DNA of 64,000 nt from Luteibacter rhizovicinus DSM 16549 (GTDB lineage Bacteria > Pseudomonadota > Gammaproteobacteria > Xanthomonadales > Rhodanobacteraceae): assembly GCF_001887595.1 (NCBI RefSeq), contig NZ_CP017480.1, forward strand, positions 4,058,001 to 4,122,000. Direction: 5' to 3'. Below, one piece after another: positions 7,774-18,247 of the stretch. The notes under the pieces are model-generated. The model saw only the letters and a program-made list of their open reading frames with translations, searched no databases and had not been told where the DNA came from. Made by a program: the position numbers and the translations under genes. Within the stretch, counting starts at the first letter, position 1; each line of letters starts with the position of its first letter.

Positions 7774-8550
7774 TTATTGCGCCGGCTTCTTGAAGCGCAG
7801 CATGAAACGATCCGTCTTGCCCTTTATGGCCGGATCGAAAATCTTGAGCGTGTGATCGTCGGCGGGATTGGCCAGGAGTGTCGCCTCGGCGTCGAGCACG
7901 AAGCCCGCCTTCTCGACTTCGGCCTTCACGGTCGCCGGGTCGATCCGGTGCAGGTCTTCGGTGTTCTTCAGGCCTGCTCCCGGCGCGGCGGCATGGTCGA
8001 CGACGACGAAGTAACCGCCCGGCTTGACCAGCTTGAACACGGCCTGGTTGAAGCCGTCGACGCTCGCGCCGTTCATGAAGCTGTTGTGGAGGTCGTGGTA
8101 GTTCTCGAACGTCCAGATGACGTCGAAGGTGTTGAAGGCGGACGGCTTCGGTTGCTGGGCGATCGGATCCGAAATGGCTTCGACGTTCCCACGCCCCGGC
8201 TCGGCGGCCAGCGCCTTGGCAATGCCGACCGGATCGGTCTTGAAGCCTGCGATCTCGGCGGGAACGTAGGCGTAAACCTTGCCCTTGGGGCCCACGATCG
8301 GCGAGAACAGGCGGGTCCAGTAGCCACCGCCCGGCCAGACGTCCATGACGACGTCGCCGGGCTTCACCTTGGAGAAGGCGACCAGATCCGCCGGGCGACG
8401 AATGGCATCCTGCTGGATGTCCTTTTCGGGCCGATGGGTATCGGCGATGGCGGCGGCGATGGACTGACTGGTGGCAGGCGGCGGCGTCTTCGCGACCGCA
8501 ACTACCGATAACAGGGCGGCGGATGCCGCGATGTAAAAGGCTGATTTCAT
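7774..8550 (-). CDS. Class I SAM-dependent methyltransferase-fold protein with signal peptide
   Basis: A 258-residue protein starting MKSAFYIAASAALLSVVAVAKT, a convincing export signal. A Rossmann methyltransferase domain follows: VKPGDVVMDVWPGGGYWTRLFSPIVG is motif I and LVKPGGYFVVVDHAAAPG is the post-III strand. This matches the COG4798 type of predicted methyltransferase. SAM is not known to be available in the periplasm, so the real activity is unclear. It stands alone on the minus strand, with 86 bp between it and the cupin start. Confidence 0.8.
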   Translation of the reverse strand: MKSAFYIAASAALLSVVAVAKTPPPATSQSIAAAIADTHRPEKDIQQDAIRRPADLVAFSKVKPGDVVMDVWPGGGYWTRLFSPIVGPKGKVYAYVPAEIAGFKTDPVGIAKALAAEPGRGNVEAISDPIAQQPKPSAFNTFDVIWTFENYHDLHNSFMNGASVDGFNQAVFKLVKPGGYFVVVDHAAAPGAGLKNTEDLHRIDPATVKAEVEKAGFVLDAEATLLANPADDHTLKIFDPAIKGKTDRFMLRFKKPAQ

Positions 8551-8677
8551 ACCTTGGCTTCCTGTTGGGTCGGTGGAATCAGGAATGGAGCGAGGCTAAC
8601 GGTAGTCCTTTCGGACACGTGGTGCAGCCAGGTAGACCGGCTCCTGCCAGGAAAAATTACAGCAGGCCGTCGCACCC

Positions 8678-8992
8678 TCACAGGCTATCGACGGTCTTGC
8701 CGGCGCCGACCATCAACGCGACGACAGCCAGGGCGACCACCAGGCCACCGGTGGGCACTGTGGCGACGACGTCACTCAGCACGTGCCAGGGAAGCTGGAT
8801 GTCCGCGAACATCGTGAAGTGGTCGGGCTTGATACCTAACACGACAGCGAGTGCAAGCAGGATCGAGCCACCGAGAATCCATCCCCGGTGGCCACGACGT
8901 GCGGCCCTGCCCATGACTCGACGGGTGAACGCCTCGCCTTCCAGATGCCGGTCATAGGCAAGCAACTCATCCAACGGTGGCAACCCGCTCAT
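8678..8992 (-). CDS. Small two-TM protein, putative anti-sigma partner of the ECF factor
   Basis: A 104-residue protein with a basic cytoplasmic N-terminus (DRHLEGEAFTRRVMGRAARRGHR, split here by the motif RRVMGRAARR) and two predicted membrane helices at about 38-54 and 80-98. Its ATG (8992) overlaps the ECF sigma stop in ATGA, a strong sign of translational coupling. The position and layout (short soluble N-terminus plus membrane anchor) are those of an anti-sigma factor, but no HxxxCxxC zinc motif is present. The role is therefore inferred from context only. Confidence 0.6.
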   Translation of the reverse strand: MSGLPPLDELLAYDRHLEGEAFTRRVMGRAARRGHRGWILGGSILLALAVVLGIKPDHFTMFADIQLPWHVLSDVVATVPTGGLVVALAVVALMVGAGKTVDSL

Positions 8993-9537
8993 GTTCGTTC
9001 CTCCTCGGAACCCAGCAGACGCGCGAGCTTCTTCTTCGCGCGGTTGATATGCGATTTGATGGTGCCCAACGGTGCCTGGGTAATCTCGGCAATCTCCGCG
9101 TGACTCATGCCGCCCGACACGGAAAGCGTCACCATGAGTCGTTCGTTGAGGCTCAGGTGCTTCATCATCTGCTCCACGAGAATGTCCGACATCGCGGTGG
9201 GCGCCACCGACATGGCTTCCGGCATGTGATCGTCGTCCACGAACTGAAGGCGGGAGTGGCTGCTCACGTACCGGAGAAAGCACCGGTACGCGATGGTGTG
9301 AAGCCAGGTCGACAAGCCGGCCTCCCCCCGGAACGACGCGAGGCTGGTAAACATCTTGAGGAACGTTTCCTGGGCCATATCGTCGGCTAGCGCATGATCA
9401 CCGGCGGCCAGGCGCCTGAGGAACTGGCGAATGGGCGACTGATACCGCCTCACCAGATCGGCGAACGCCCGCTGGTCCCCGGCGAGGAATCGTGCAATCA
9501 GCTCGCTGTCCGTCTTCGGCGTCAACATCCACGTCAT
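8989..9537 (-). CDS. ECF-type RNA polymerase sigma factor
   Basis: A 182-residue protein with sigma region 2 at about residues 10-85 (FADLVRRYQSPIRQFLRRL, DMAQETFLKMF, STWLHTIAYRCF). Region 4 is at about 125-175 (LSLNERLMVTLSVSGGMSHAEIAEITQAPLGTIKSHINRAKKKL). ECF factors direct polymerase to stress or envelope regulons and are normally held by a membrane anti-sigma. It follows the DUF6249 gene by 3 bp and overlaps the small membrane gene by 4 bp, so the three form an operon. ATG at 9528 is an alternative start. Confidence 0.9.
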   Translation of the reverse strand: MTWMLTPKTDSELIARFLAGDQRAFADLVRRYQSPIRQFLRRLAAGDHALADDMAQETFLKMFTSLASFRGEAGLSTWLHTIAYRCFLRYVSSHSRLQFVDDDHMPEAMSVAPTAMSDILVEQMMKHLSLNERLMVTLSVSGGMSHAEIAEITQAPLGTIKSHINRAKKKLARLLGSEEERT

Positions 9538-9540
9538 GCC

Positions 9541-9897
9541 TCAAGGCGTGCCGGCCTTTCGCTCCAGTCGCCACACCAGCAGGAATCCAAGCCCGACGAA
9601 GATCGGAAACACCGCGACGGTGGCGAACTCCTGCATCTGCCCCGTGATCGGACCCGCCACCAGTGCCGCCAGGCCAATGGCAACGATGATCACGCCCCGA
9701 CGCATGTCGGTGTTGCGCGACGACCGGTTCGTCGTCATCTGCGCGACCAGCTCCGAGGTCAGCGGCGCTCCCTTCTCCAGAGCCGTACGAAGCGTCCGTT
9801 GCACCTCGAACTGGCTCCAGCTGTTCAGCACCGAAAAGGTGATGAACATGGCGGCGATGCTGAGGAAGCCGATGATGGGGATGTAGATACCGTCCAT
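9541..9897 (-). CDS. DUF6249-like membrane protein, first gene of the ECF operon
   Basis: A 118-residue protein: a membrane segment at about residues 5-24 (IPIIGFLSIAAMFITF), a charged middle (EVQRTLRTALEKGAPLTSELVAQM), then two hydrophobic segments at about 66-84 and 91-110. The ATG at 9897 gives MDGIYIPIIGFL; the frame runs on to 9939 without support. Proteins of this layout are seen beside ECF sigma genes in xanthomonads and are annotated DUF6249; their function is unknown. A role as sensor or second negative regulator is inference. Confidence 0.65.
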   Translation of the reverse strand: MDGIYIPIIGFLSIAAMFITFSVLNSWSQFEVQRTLRTALEKGAPLTSELVAQMTTNRSSRNTDMRRGVIIVAIGLAALVAGPITGQMQEFATVAVFPIFVGLGFLLVWRLERKAGTP

Positions 9898-10078
9898 AAG
9901 TAATCCTGTCTCGATGGGTGGCCATGGTAGCCATGTCACAGTTAGACACAGGCGAGTCCGGTTTTGGATGCACGCCCCGGTACCCTAGGTAGTTCTACGC
10001 ATGACGACTCGTGCATTTTTCCGACGCCCTGGCTGCATCCCCATGCGTAGATGGACGCGACCCCCGGGGAGCGCCATC

Positions 10079-10906
10079 GTGGCCAAGGCATTCAAGGACG
10101 TCATCCTCCGGCGGCAGCCCAGGCTGCGCTCCACACTCGGCTTCCTCGCAGCCGCGGCCATGACCGCTCCGGCCTTCGGCCAGGCCTCGCCGCCGTCCAG
10201 TGAGGCCAACGACGCCAACAACCCCCTCACCCCAAAGATCACCGTCAACTTCCAGGACCAGTGGGCGCCGCAGCTCTACAACAGCAACGACACCACCAAC
10301 GCCTTCCTGTTTCGCGGCCTCATCCCGAGCGCTGCGTTCGGTACACCGCAGTTGTTCCGCTACACCCTCCCCGTTACGACAGCCCCGACACCGACAGGAA
10401 ACACCACCTCGATCGGCGACCTGAACCTGATCGACCTGTTTCCCTTCAAGGTCGGACATACCGAGGTGGCGATCGGGCCGCAGCTCACCGCGCCGACCGC
10501 GGGCAAGGACGAGACCGGGACAGGCAAGTGGCAGGCCGGCCTCGCCGTCATCGTCATCGCCCCGCAGAAGTGGGGACTGCTGGGAACGCTGATCACCTGG
10601 CAGCAGTCCTTCGCCGGCTCGCGGCGGCGACTGGACCAGAACAACTTAGCCTTCCAGCCGTTGATTCTCTACAACCTGCCCAGGGGCTGGTACCTGCGTT
10701 CGACGGCGACGTGGAACGCCGACCTGCAACGCGGCAACTATGCGATTCCCGTTGGCCTGGGTCTCGGCAAGGTGAAGCTGCTGAAGAGCGGCACCACCGT
10801 GAACGTCTTCCTCGAGCCGCAGTGGACCGTATCGCGCAGTGGCGCCGGGCAGCCGCAATTCCAGGTCTTCGCCGGGGTGAACCTGCAGTTCCCCATGAAG
10901 CGCTGA
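10079..10906 (+). CDS. Putative outer-membrane beta-barrel protein
   Basis: A 275-residue protein starting at GTG 10079, which has GGGGAG 7 bp upstream; an in-frame ATG exists at 10001 without such a site. A signal sequence ends around APAFGQA. The rest alternates hydrophobic and polar residues with aromatic girdles (WYLRSTATWNADLQ, VNVFLEPQWTVSRSG, FQVFAGVNLQFP), as expected for a beta-barrel. No named family was recognised; it looks like the loosely annotated outer-membrane channel proteins of xanthomonads. It is divergent from the ECF operon, so it could be a target of that sigma factor (inference). Confidence 0.6.
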   Translation: MAKAFKDVILRRQPRLRSTLGFLAAAAMTAPAFGQASPPSSEANDANNPLTPKITVNFQDQWAPQLYNSNDTTNAFLFRGLIPSAAFGTPQLFRYTLPVTTAPTPTGNTTSIGDLNLIDLFPFKVGHTEVAIGPQLTAPTAGKDETGTGKWQAGLAVIVIAPQKWGLLGTLITWQQSFAGSRRRLDQNNLAFQPLILYNLPRGWYLRSTATWNADLQRGNYAIPVGLGLGKVKLLKSGTTVNVFLEPQWTVSRSGAGQPQFQVFAGVNLQFPMKR

Positions 10907-10951
10907 CGCGGCTAAGCTGCACGCACCTATCGCCACCCGTACGGGCTCCGC

Positions 10952-11335
10952 ATGATCGACCATATCGGCATCTACGTTCGCGACTTCGAGCGAAGCAAGG
11001 CCTTTTACGTGGCTACGCTCAAGGCCATCGGCTATGAACTCCTGCTGGAGATCCCCGCATCCGTGACCGGGCGTACGGATGTCGCCGGCTTTGGCGAAAA
11101 TGGCAAGGCGGACTTCTGGATCTACCGGGGCGAGCCGAATCAGCCGCCGGTCCACGTGGCCTTCCGTGTTACCACGCAGCACGATGTGCGGGCCTTCCAC
11201 GAAGCGGCGCTGGACGCGGGCGGCCGCGACAACGGTCCGCCGGGCCCACGATCCCATTACAGCGACGGCTACTACGGTGGCTTCATCCTCGATCCGGACG
11301 GCCATAACATCGAGGCGGCGTTCCACGCCCCCTAG
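10952..11335 (+). CDS. VOC-family (glyoxalase/bleomycin resistance fold) protein
   Basis: A 127-residue protein beginning MIDHIGIYVRDFERSKAFY, the VOC opening with metal-ligand H4. It continues with VHVAFRV (second histidine) and GYYGGFILDPDGHNIEAAFH, which carries a late histidine and the E ligand of the last strand. A complete metal site is therefore likely. VOC proteins include glyoxalases, dioxygenases and antibiotic-binding proteins; this one resembles small predicted lactoylglutathione lyase relatives. It starts 45 bp after the barrel gene. Confidence 0.85.
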   Translation: MIDHIGIYVRDFERSKAFYVATLKAIGYELLLEIPASVTGRTDVAGFGENGKADFWIYRGEPNQPPVHVAFRVTTQHDVRAFHEAALDAGGRDNGPPGPRSHYSDGYYGGFILDPDGHNIEAAFHAP

Positions 11336-11373
11336 CTTCACATGTCGAACAGCATGCTAGACTTCCTCCCTTT

Positions 11374-11395
11374 GCAAATGCAACGTATTCGCATC
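11374..11395. promoter_or_regulatory. Candidate Fur box before the FecA-like receptor
   Basis: The stretch AAATGCAACGTATTCGCAT (11376-11394) has the imperfect inverted-repeat form of a Fur site; arms AAATGCAA and ATTCGCAT match each other partly. It lies about 70 bp before the receptor's ATG, where an iron-responsive repressor would act. It was recognised by eye and not scored. Confidence 0.35.
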
Positions 11396-11462
11396 TGATA
11401 GGCACCTACCTGACCTTCCTGCGTCGCAGGAGGCCTGGCTGCCATCAAAACTAGGGTTCAGC

Positions 11463-13580
11463 ATGCTTTCGTCCCACACCCCCAGGGCTGCGGCCCTGCG
11501 CCGTCGCGTCAGCGCGGCGTCCATCGCCGCGGCCCTCGCCGCCAGCCCCTATGCCGTCCACGCGCAGGATGCCAAGCCGCCGGTCGCCGAGGACGCTGCC
11601 ACACTGGACTCCATCCAGGTCGCCGGCAGCTGGCTGGGCACGGGCCTGCAGGACAGCGTCAAGACGTTTGCCGGCGCCCGTACGGTGCTCGACGCCACGC
11701 AGATCCGCGCCACCGGTGCGACCAGCATCGGCGATGTCATGCGCCGTATCCCAGGTGTGCAGTCCACCGACAACTCCGGCTCGGCCGGTAGCGCGGTGTC
11801 ACTCAGCATCGGCGTGCGTGGCCTGACCGGTCGCTACAGCCCGCGCTCCACGGTGCTGCTCGACGGCATTCCCATGGCCTTCGCGCCGTATGGCCAGCCA
11901 CAGCTGTCGGTGGCGCCGGTTACGTTGAACAACATCGAATCCATCGATGTCGTCCGTGGCGGCGGCGCCGTGCGTTACGGGCCGCAGAACGTCGGCGGCA
12001 TCATCAACTTCAACACGCGCGCCATTCCGACCACGCCCGATCTCAGCGGCGATGTCACGGTGCGCGAGAACGCGTATGGCAAGGGCGGCGGAAGCAACCA
12101 GCAGTACAGCACCTTCCTTGGCGCCACCATGGCCAACGGATTGGGCCTCGCCCTGCTCTACTCCGGGATGACCGGTACCGACTGGCGACGCGGCAGCGAC
12201 GAAAAGGTCAACGATGTCGCGCTGAAATTCCGTTACCCGGTAAGCCCGACCGCCGAGGTCTACGGCAAGCTGTCGTATTACGACGTGAAGTCGCGCACGC
12301 CCGGTGGCCTGACCGTGGCCCAATACGACGCCGACCCGTTCCAGAACACGCGCCCCACCGACTTCTGGAACGGCCATCGCAAAGCGGCGGACGTCGGTTA
12401 CATCAATACCCTGTCCGACGACAGCGAGGTCGAAGTCCGCGTCTACGACAACGAAAGTTTCCGCAGCAGCACCCTGATCAACACGGCGGGGACGCAGCTG
12501 GCCGTGCAGCCACGCAACTACAAGGTCTTCGGTGTCGAACCGCGCTTCACACAGCGTTTCGAGCTGGGCCCGACCACCAACGACGTGACGGTCGGCTACC
12601 GCTACCTGCGCGAGCGCGGTGACGACGGCAGCTACAACATCAGCACGGCCAGCGGAAAAGTCACCGCACCGACGCGCTTCGACAACTCGACCGATGCGAA
12701 CGCGGCCTATGTCGACGACCGCATCGCCATCGGCAAGTGGCGCATCACGCCGGGTGTGCGCTTCGAACATATCGACTCCGATCGCGTCGACACGACCTTG
12801 AACCAGCAGTACAGCTCGTTGAACAACAAGCTGCTGCCGTCGCTGAACATTTCGTACCTGCTGACACGCGACCTGACGCTGTTCACCGATTACGGCACCT
12901 CGTTCGGTCCGGTGCAGAACATCCAGCTCAATTCGCAGTCGGCCACCAACCCGTTGAAGCCGGAACTCGCGCGCACGGCCGAGCTCGGTGCACGCTGGCA
13001 GGGGCCGCAGCTGCACGCGGAACTGACCGTGTTCAAGATGCGCTTCGACAACCAGATCCTGCAGGTGCCGGGCATCCAGCCGCCGACCTTCCAGAACATA
13101 GGCGCGACCCATCACAAGGGCCTGGAGTCGGCGATCGACTATCAGTTCGCGGACCAGTCGGCACTGCGCGGCCTGGACCTGTATGCGAACTTCACCTATA
13201 CGAAGGCGATCCAGGAATCGGGCACGACCTCGGGTCTCGACGTGCCGTTCTACTCGCGTCGTACCGACACCGCCGGCGCGAAGTACCAGCTGGGCCTGTG
13301 GACCTTCAACCTCTCAAGCACGCACCAGAGCGGTCAGTTCTCGGACACGGCCAACACCGTCCAGGAGACGCCCGACGCGCGCGTGGGTCGCATTCCCGGG
13401 TTTCGTCTGTGGAATGCGCAGGTGAGCTGGCAGATTCCCGCCTGGAAAGGCAGCAGCATCGATGCCGGTGTGAACAACCTGACCGACAAGCGCTTCTACA
13501 CACGCAACGTCGACGGCAATGCGGGCCGCATGGTCGGCGCGCCGCGCACGACCTACGTCCAGTTCCGCGTCGCTATTTGA
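11463..13580 (+). CDS. TonB-dependent outer-membrane receptor, FecA-like
   Basis: A 705-residue protein with a signal peptide (about 1-35, ending AVHAQ). A plug domain follows at about 45-165 (IGDVMRRIPGVQSTDN, LSIGVRGLTGRYSPRSTVLLDGIPM, SIDVVRGGGAVRYGPQNVGGIINF). A 22-strand-type barrel ends with GVNNLTDKRFYTRN and a final YVQFRVAI. The plug and the ending resemble the ferric-citrate receptor FecA, so iron-chelate uptake is the likely role. There is no FecA-type N-terminal signalling domain and no fecIR pair nearby. A possible Fur site lies upstream. The stop overlaps the convergent small gene by 8 bp. Confidence 0.87.
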   Translation: MLSSHTPRAAALRRRVSAASIAAALAASPYAVHAQDAKPPVAEDAATLDSIQVAGSWLGTGLQDSVKTFAGARTVLDATQIRATGATSIGDVMRRIPGVQSTDNSGSAGSAVSLSIGVRGLTGRYSPRSTVLLDGIPMAFAPYGQPQLSVAPVTLNNIESIDVVRGGGAVRYGPQNVGGIINFNTRAIPTTPDLSGDVTVRENAYGKGGGSNQQYSTFLGATMANGLGLALLYSGMTGTDWRRGSDEKVNDVALKFRYPVSPTAEVYGKLSYYDVKSRTPGGLTVAQYDADPFQNTRPTDFWNGHRKAADVGYINTLSDDSEVEVRVYDNESFRSSTLINTAGTQLAVQPRNYKVFGVEPRFTQRFELGPTTNDVTVGYRYLRERGDDGSYNISTASGKVTAPTRFDNSTDANAAYVDDRIAIGKWRITPGVRFEHIDSDRVDTTLNQQYSSLNNKLLPSLNISYLLTRDLTLFTDYGTSFGPVQNIQLNSQSATNPLKPELARTAELGARWQGPQLHAELTVFKMRFDNQILQVPGIQPPTFQNIGATHHKGLESAIDYQFADQSALRGLDLYANFTYTKAIQESGTTSGLDVPFYSRRTDTAGAKYQLGLWTFNLSSTHQSGQFSDTANTVQETPDARVGRIPGFRLWNAQVSWQIPAWKGSSIDAGVNNLTDKRFYTRNVDGNAGRMVGAPRTTYVQFRVAI

Positions 13581-13875
13581 CCGGTTCGAAGTCCGGGATC
13601 TCGCTGCTTCGATCCTTCAGGCAGGCCGTACACGTGGTGGCGTCGAGCTCGACCTTCACGTAGTACGTCCTGTCCGCGCCGGGCATGGCATCGCTCTGCT
13701 GCCGGTACGCATCGTCGGCCCTCTCGAGCTGATGCGCCTGCACGCCCGTGTGACCGCCGTCGAAGATGGCGGCCAGTTGCTCCGGCGTCAGGTCGGGAAT
13801 GCCGATGTCCACCTCGACGGTCTTGGTGCAATCGTGCGCGGTTTGGTCCGAGCAGCGGACGGAATAAGTGACCAT
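13573..13875 (-). CDS. Unrecognised small protein with paired cysteines
   Basis: A 100-residue, acidic, soluble protein. Four cysteines stand out: C8 in YSVRCSD, C16 in AHDCTKT, and a C-terminal TTCTACLKD pair in a CxxC arrangement. No signal peptide or membrane segment is seen. ATG at 13875 is chosen; the frame extends only to 13899. Codon use and GC match the neighbours, and the frame is free of stops, so it looks like a real gene. The function is unknown; a small metal-binding or redox protein is possible. It is convergent with the FecA-like gene. Confidence 0.55.
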   Translation of the reverse strand: MVTYSVRCSDQTAHDCTKTVEVDIGIPDLTPEQLAAIFDGGHTGVQAHQLERADDAYRQQSDAMPGADRTYYVKVELDATTCTACLKDRSSEIPDFEPVK

Positions 13876-13969
13876 GCGGGCTCTCCGGGGACGCGGCAAA
13901 GAACGTTCACCATAGGCCCGGAACGACCGCCCTCGCTATCTGCCAAGCGACATAGCGAACGGTGCCGGC

Positions 13970-14491
13970 TTACGTGCGCAGTAACGCGCGCATGCCCAAG
14001 GCGGTCACCGGGCCCACGATCGCCGAGACCGAGGCGTTATCCAGCAGGGCCAGCAGCATCGCCTTGGCCTCGGTATCGCTGCTTCGCGCTATACGGTCGA
14101 CGAGCTCGGCCAGTTTCAACGTGCTGGCCGGCGCGGCCTGCGTCGAGGCGACGGGCGACGCCTTCGGTGGTCGGGCCACCGGCGGCGCCTTCGCGGAGGA
14201 GGCACCGGGCGGCTGCGTATGGGCCTGGGACGTCGTCGGCTCCACGGTCAGCACCAACAGATGCCGATGCACGGTGCCGATACCCAGCGAGCCGTTCGGC
14301 TGGAAATCCACCTCGAGCACCTCGAGCGAGGCCTCCCGGCGACCTACCGTCTGGGTGATCACGTCGCCCACGGACACCTGGGGCTCCGACGGGCATGGCA
14401 GGCTCACCAGGCCGTCGCCGGCATCCACGCGCGCCTTGTAGACCATGCCATCGATGGTCACGCGGTCGGGCCAGGCGGTCTTGGCATCCAT
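13970..14491 (-). CDS. Conserved-looking hypothetical protein, PilZ-like or beta-barrel N-terminus with Pro/Ala linker
   Basis: A 173-residue protein starting MDAKTAWPDRVTIDGMVYKARVDAGDG. The first about 75 residues look like a small beta domain (VTIDGMVYKARV, SLEVLEVDFQPNGSLGIG, LLVLTVEP). A low-complexity Pro/Ala/Ser linker (about 85-125) and a helical tail (LAELVDRIARSSDTEAKAMLLALL) follow. The domain was not firmly recognised. The frame stays open upstream to 15790, but that part lies antisense to rlmF and before katG and is rejected; ATG at 14491 leaves a 93-bp divergent gap before rlmF. Confidence 0.55.
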   Translation of the reverse strand: MDAKTAWPDRVTIDGMVYKARVDAGDGLVSLPCPSEPQVSVGDVITQTVGRREASLEVLEVDFQPNGSLGIGTVHRHLLVLTVEPTTSQAHTQPPGASSAKAPPVARPPKASPVASTQAAPASTLKLAELVDRIARSSDTEAKAMLLALLDNASVSAIVGPVTALGMRALLRT

Positions 14492-14584
14492 GGGAGGGCC
14501 TCGCAAAGAAAACCATGGTGCCACGGATCCTTCGGGTACATCTGCGACAATGGCCCTGCCCCACAGCCCAACTGGCCCTTTTCG

Positions 14585-15568
14585 ATGAAGAAATCCAAGT
14601 CCGCCGCTCCCCCGGTGACGACCCTGCATCCACGCAACCGCCATACCGGGCGCTACGACTTTGCCGAGCTGTCGCGCCAGATGCCGCTCCTCGCCGCCTA
14701 TGTGGGAGACAACGGCCACGGTGAAGACAGCATCGACTTCTCGGATCCGCATGCCGTGCGTGCCTTGAACCGCGCGCTGCTGAAAGCCCAGTACGGCATT
14801 GCCCACTGGGATATCCCACCGGACTATCTGGTGCCGCCGATCCCCGGTCGCGCGGATTACGTCCATGGCGTCGCGGACCTGCTGGCCAGCTCCAACGGCG
14901 GCGAGATCCCCACTGGTCCCGGCGTACGCGCCCTGGACATCGGTACGGGTGCCAACCTGATCTATCCCCTTATCGGCAACCGTGAGTACGGCTGGCGGTT
15001 CACCGCGTCGGAGGTGGACACGGGCGCTCTGCGTGCCGCCAAGGGCATCGTCGACGGCAACCCGGGTCTCGGCGACGGGATCTTCCTGCGCCGCCAGGAG
15101 AACCCGATCCACATCTTCGAGCAGCTGCTGCGCCCTGAAGATCGCTTCGACGTCAGCATGTGCAACCCGCCCTTCCATGCGTCCGCCCGCGAAGCCGCCG
15201 CCGGAAACATCCGCAAGACGCGTAACCTGGACAAGCACGCGGCGCCCCGCACCACCAACCTCAACTTCGGTGGCCAGGGCCGCGAACTCTGGTGCCGTGG
15301 CGGTGAAGAGCGCTTTATCCGCACGATGATCACGGAAAGCACGAGTTACTCGCGCACCGTGCTCTGGTTCACCACCCTCGTCGCGCGCGGCGAACATCTT
15401 CCCGAGATCTATCGCGAGCTCACCCGCGCCAAGGCCCTGGACGTCCGCACCGTCAACATGGCCCAGGGCAACAAGCAGAGCCGCTTCGTCGCCTGGACCT
15501 TCCATGACGAGGCGGCCCAGCGAGAGTGGCATCGCGAGCGGGAACGGAAGCGCACCGCCGGCTATTGA
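14585..15568 (+). CDS. rlmF: 23S rRNA (adenine-1618 N6)-methyltransferase
   Basis: A 327-residue protein with LHPRNRHTGRYDF near the N-terminus, the SAM-binding VRALDIGTGANLIYPLIG (about 114-131) and the N6-adenine catalytic motif NPPF (194-197) in SMCNPPFHAS. All are typical of RlmF/YbiN, which methylates A1618 of 23S rRNA. Length and motif order match the family. ATG at 14585 starts the lysine-rich head MKKSKSAAPP; the longer open frame upstream overlaps the divergent gene and is not used. Confidence 0.93.
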   Translation: MKKSKSAAPPVTTLHPRNRHTGRYDFAELSRQMPLLAAYVGDNGHGEDSIDFSDPHAVRALNRALLKAQYGIAHWDIPPDYLVPPIPGRADYVHGVADLLASSNGGEIPTGPGVRALDIGTGANLIYPLIGNREYGWRFTASEVDTGALRAAKGIVDGNPGLGDGIFLRRQENPIHIFEQLLRPEDRFDVSMCNPPFHASAREAAAGNIRKTRNLDKHAAPRTTNLNFGGQGRELWCRGGEERFIRTMITESTSYSRTVLWFTTLVARGEHLPEIYRELTRAKALDVRTVNMAQGNKQSRFVAWTFHDEAAQREWHRERERKRTAGY

Positions 15569-15625
15569 GCCGTCAACGAGGTTTTGCGAAGTGCCTTGCA
15601 AATCCATGGCTTGCACGTTCTTTCG

Positions 15626-15662
15626 ATAGGCCATGCCTCTTGTCACGATAACTTCAATCAAT
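15626..15662 (+). promoter_or_regulatory. Candidate OxyR-binding site upstream of katG
   Basis: Four tetramers with the OxyR spacing are present: ATAG (15626), CTCT (15637), ATAA (15648) and CAAT (15659), each pair separated by 7 bases. Against the consensus ATAG-N7-CTAT-N7-ATAG-N7-CTAT this gives 13 of 16 matches. The inner T and A of the second half are also conserved. It ends just before a possible -35 at 15663. Confidence 0.55.
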
Positions 15663-15691
15663 TTCTGCAATGTATCTGCGCGCCGTATAGT
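15663..15691 (+). promoter_or_regulatory. Candidate katG promoter
   Basis: TATAGT at 15686-15691 is a good -10 box. The hexamer 17 bp upstream (TTCTGC, 15663-15668) is a poor -35, as expected for an activator-dependent promoter. The OxyR-like site abuts this -35. Confidence 0.45.
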
Positions 15692-15710
15692 CGAACGCAT
15701 GCGTTCATAG

Positions 15711-18029
<2,319 letters not shown>

Positions 18030-18050
18030 AGGCCGCGTCATGTTGACGAA

Positions 18051-18081
18051 CCCGCCCAGGCTCCGCCGGGCGGGTTTTTTT
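18051..18081 (+). terminator. Rho-independent terminator after katG
   Basis: CCCGCCC (18051-18057) pairs perfectly with GGGCGGG (18068-18074), and a run of seven T follows (18075-18081). It lies 21 bp after the katG stop. Confidence 0.9.
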
Positions 18082-18110
18082 ACGACTGCACTCCGGGTCT
18101 GCCGCTTACT

Positions 18111-18133
18111 GTGGGAGCCGGCTACGCCGGCGA
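18111..18133 (+). repeat. REP-like hairpin element, single copy
   Basis: GTGGGAGCC followed by the hairpin GCCGGCTACGCCGGCGAT, between the katG terminator and the dienelactone hydrolase gene. This copy has the G/C version of the covarying arm pair. Confidence 0.7.
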
Positions 18134-18247
18134 TGGTTTCGCCACAACCTTCCAGCCACCAACAGGAACAAATGCAGCTCCCTTTCGACAAGCCATGCCG
18201 TCACTCCCGACGGATGGTACGCAGTTGATCATCCAAGGAACGCACCC

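Noticed and set aside
11799..13115. 438-codon minus-strand frame inside the FecA-like gene
   Set aside because: Rich in Arg, Val, Asp and Gly from antisense reading of GC-biased codons, with no motif; the plus strand has a complete receptor.
13581..14584. Search for fecI/fecR or iron-transport genes beside the FecA-like receptor
   Set aside because: The neighbours are two unassigned small proteins and rlmF; no sigma, anti-sigma or transporter is present.
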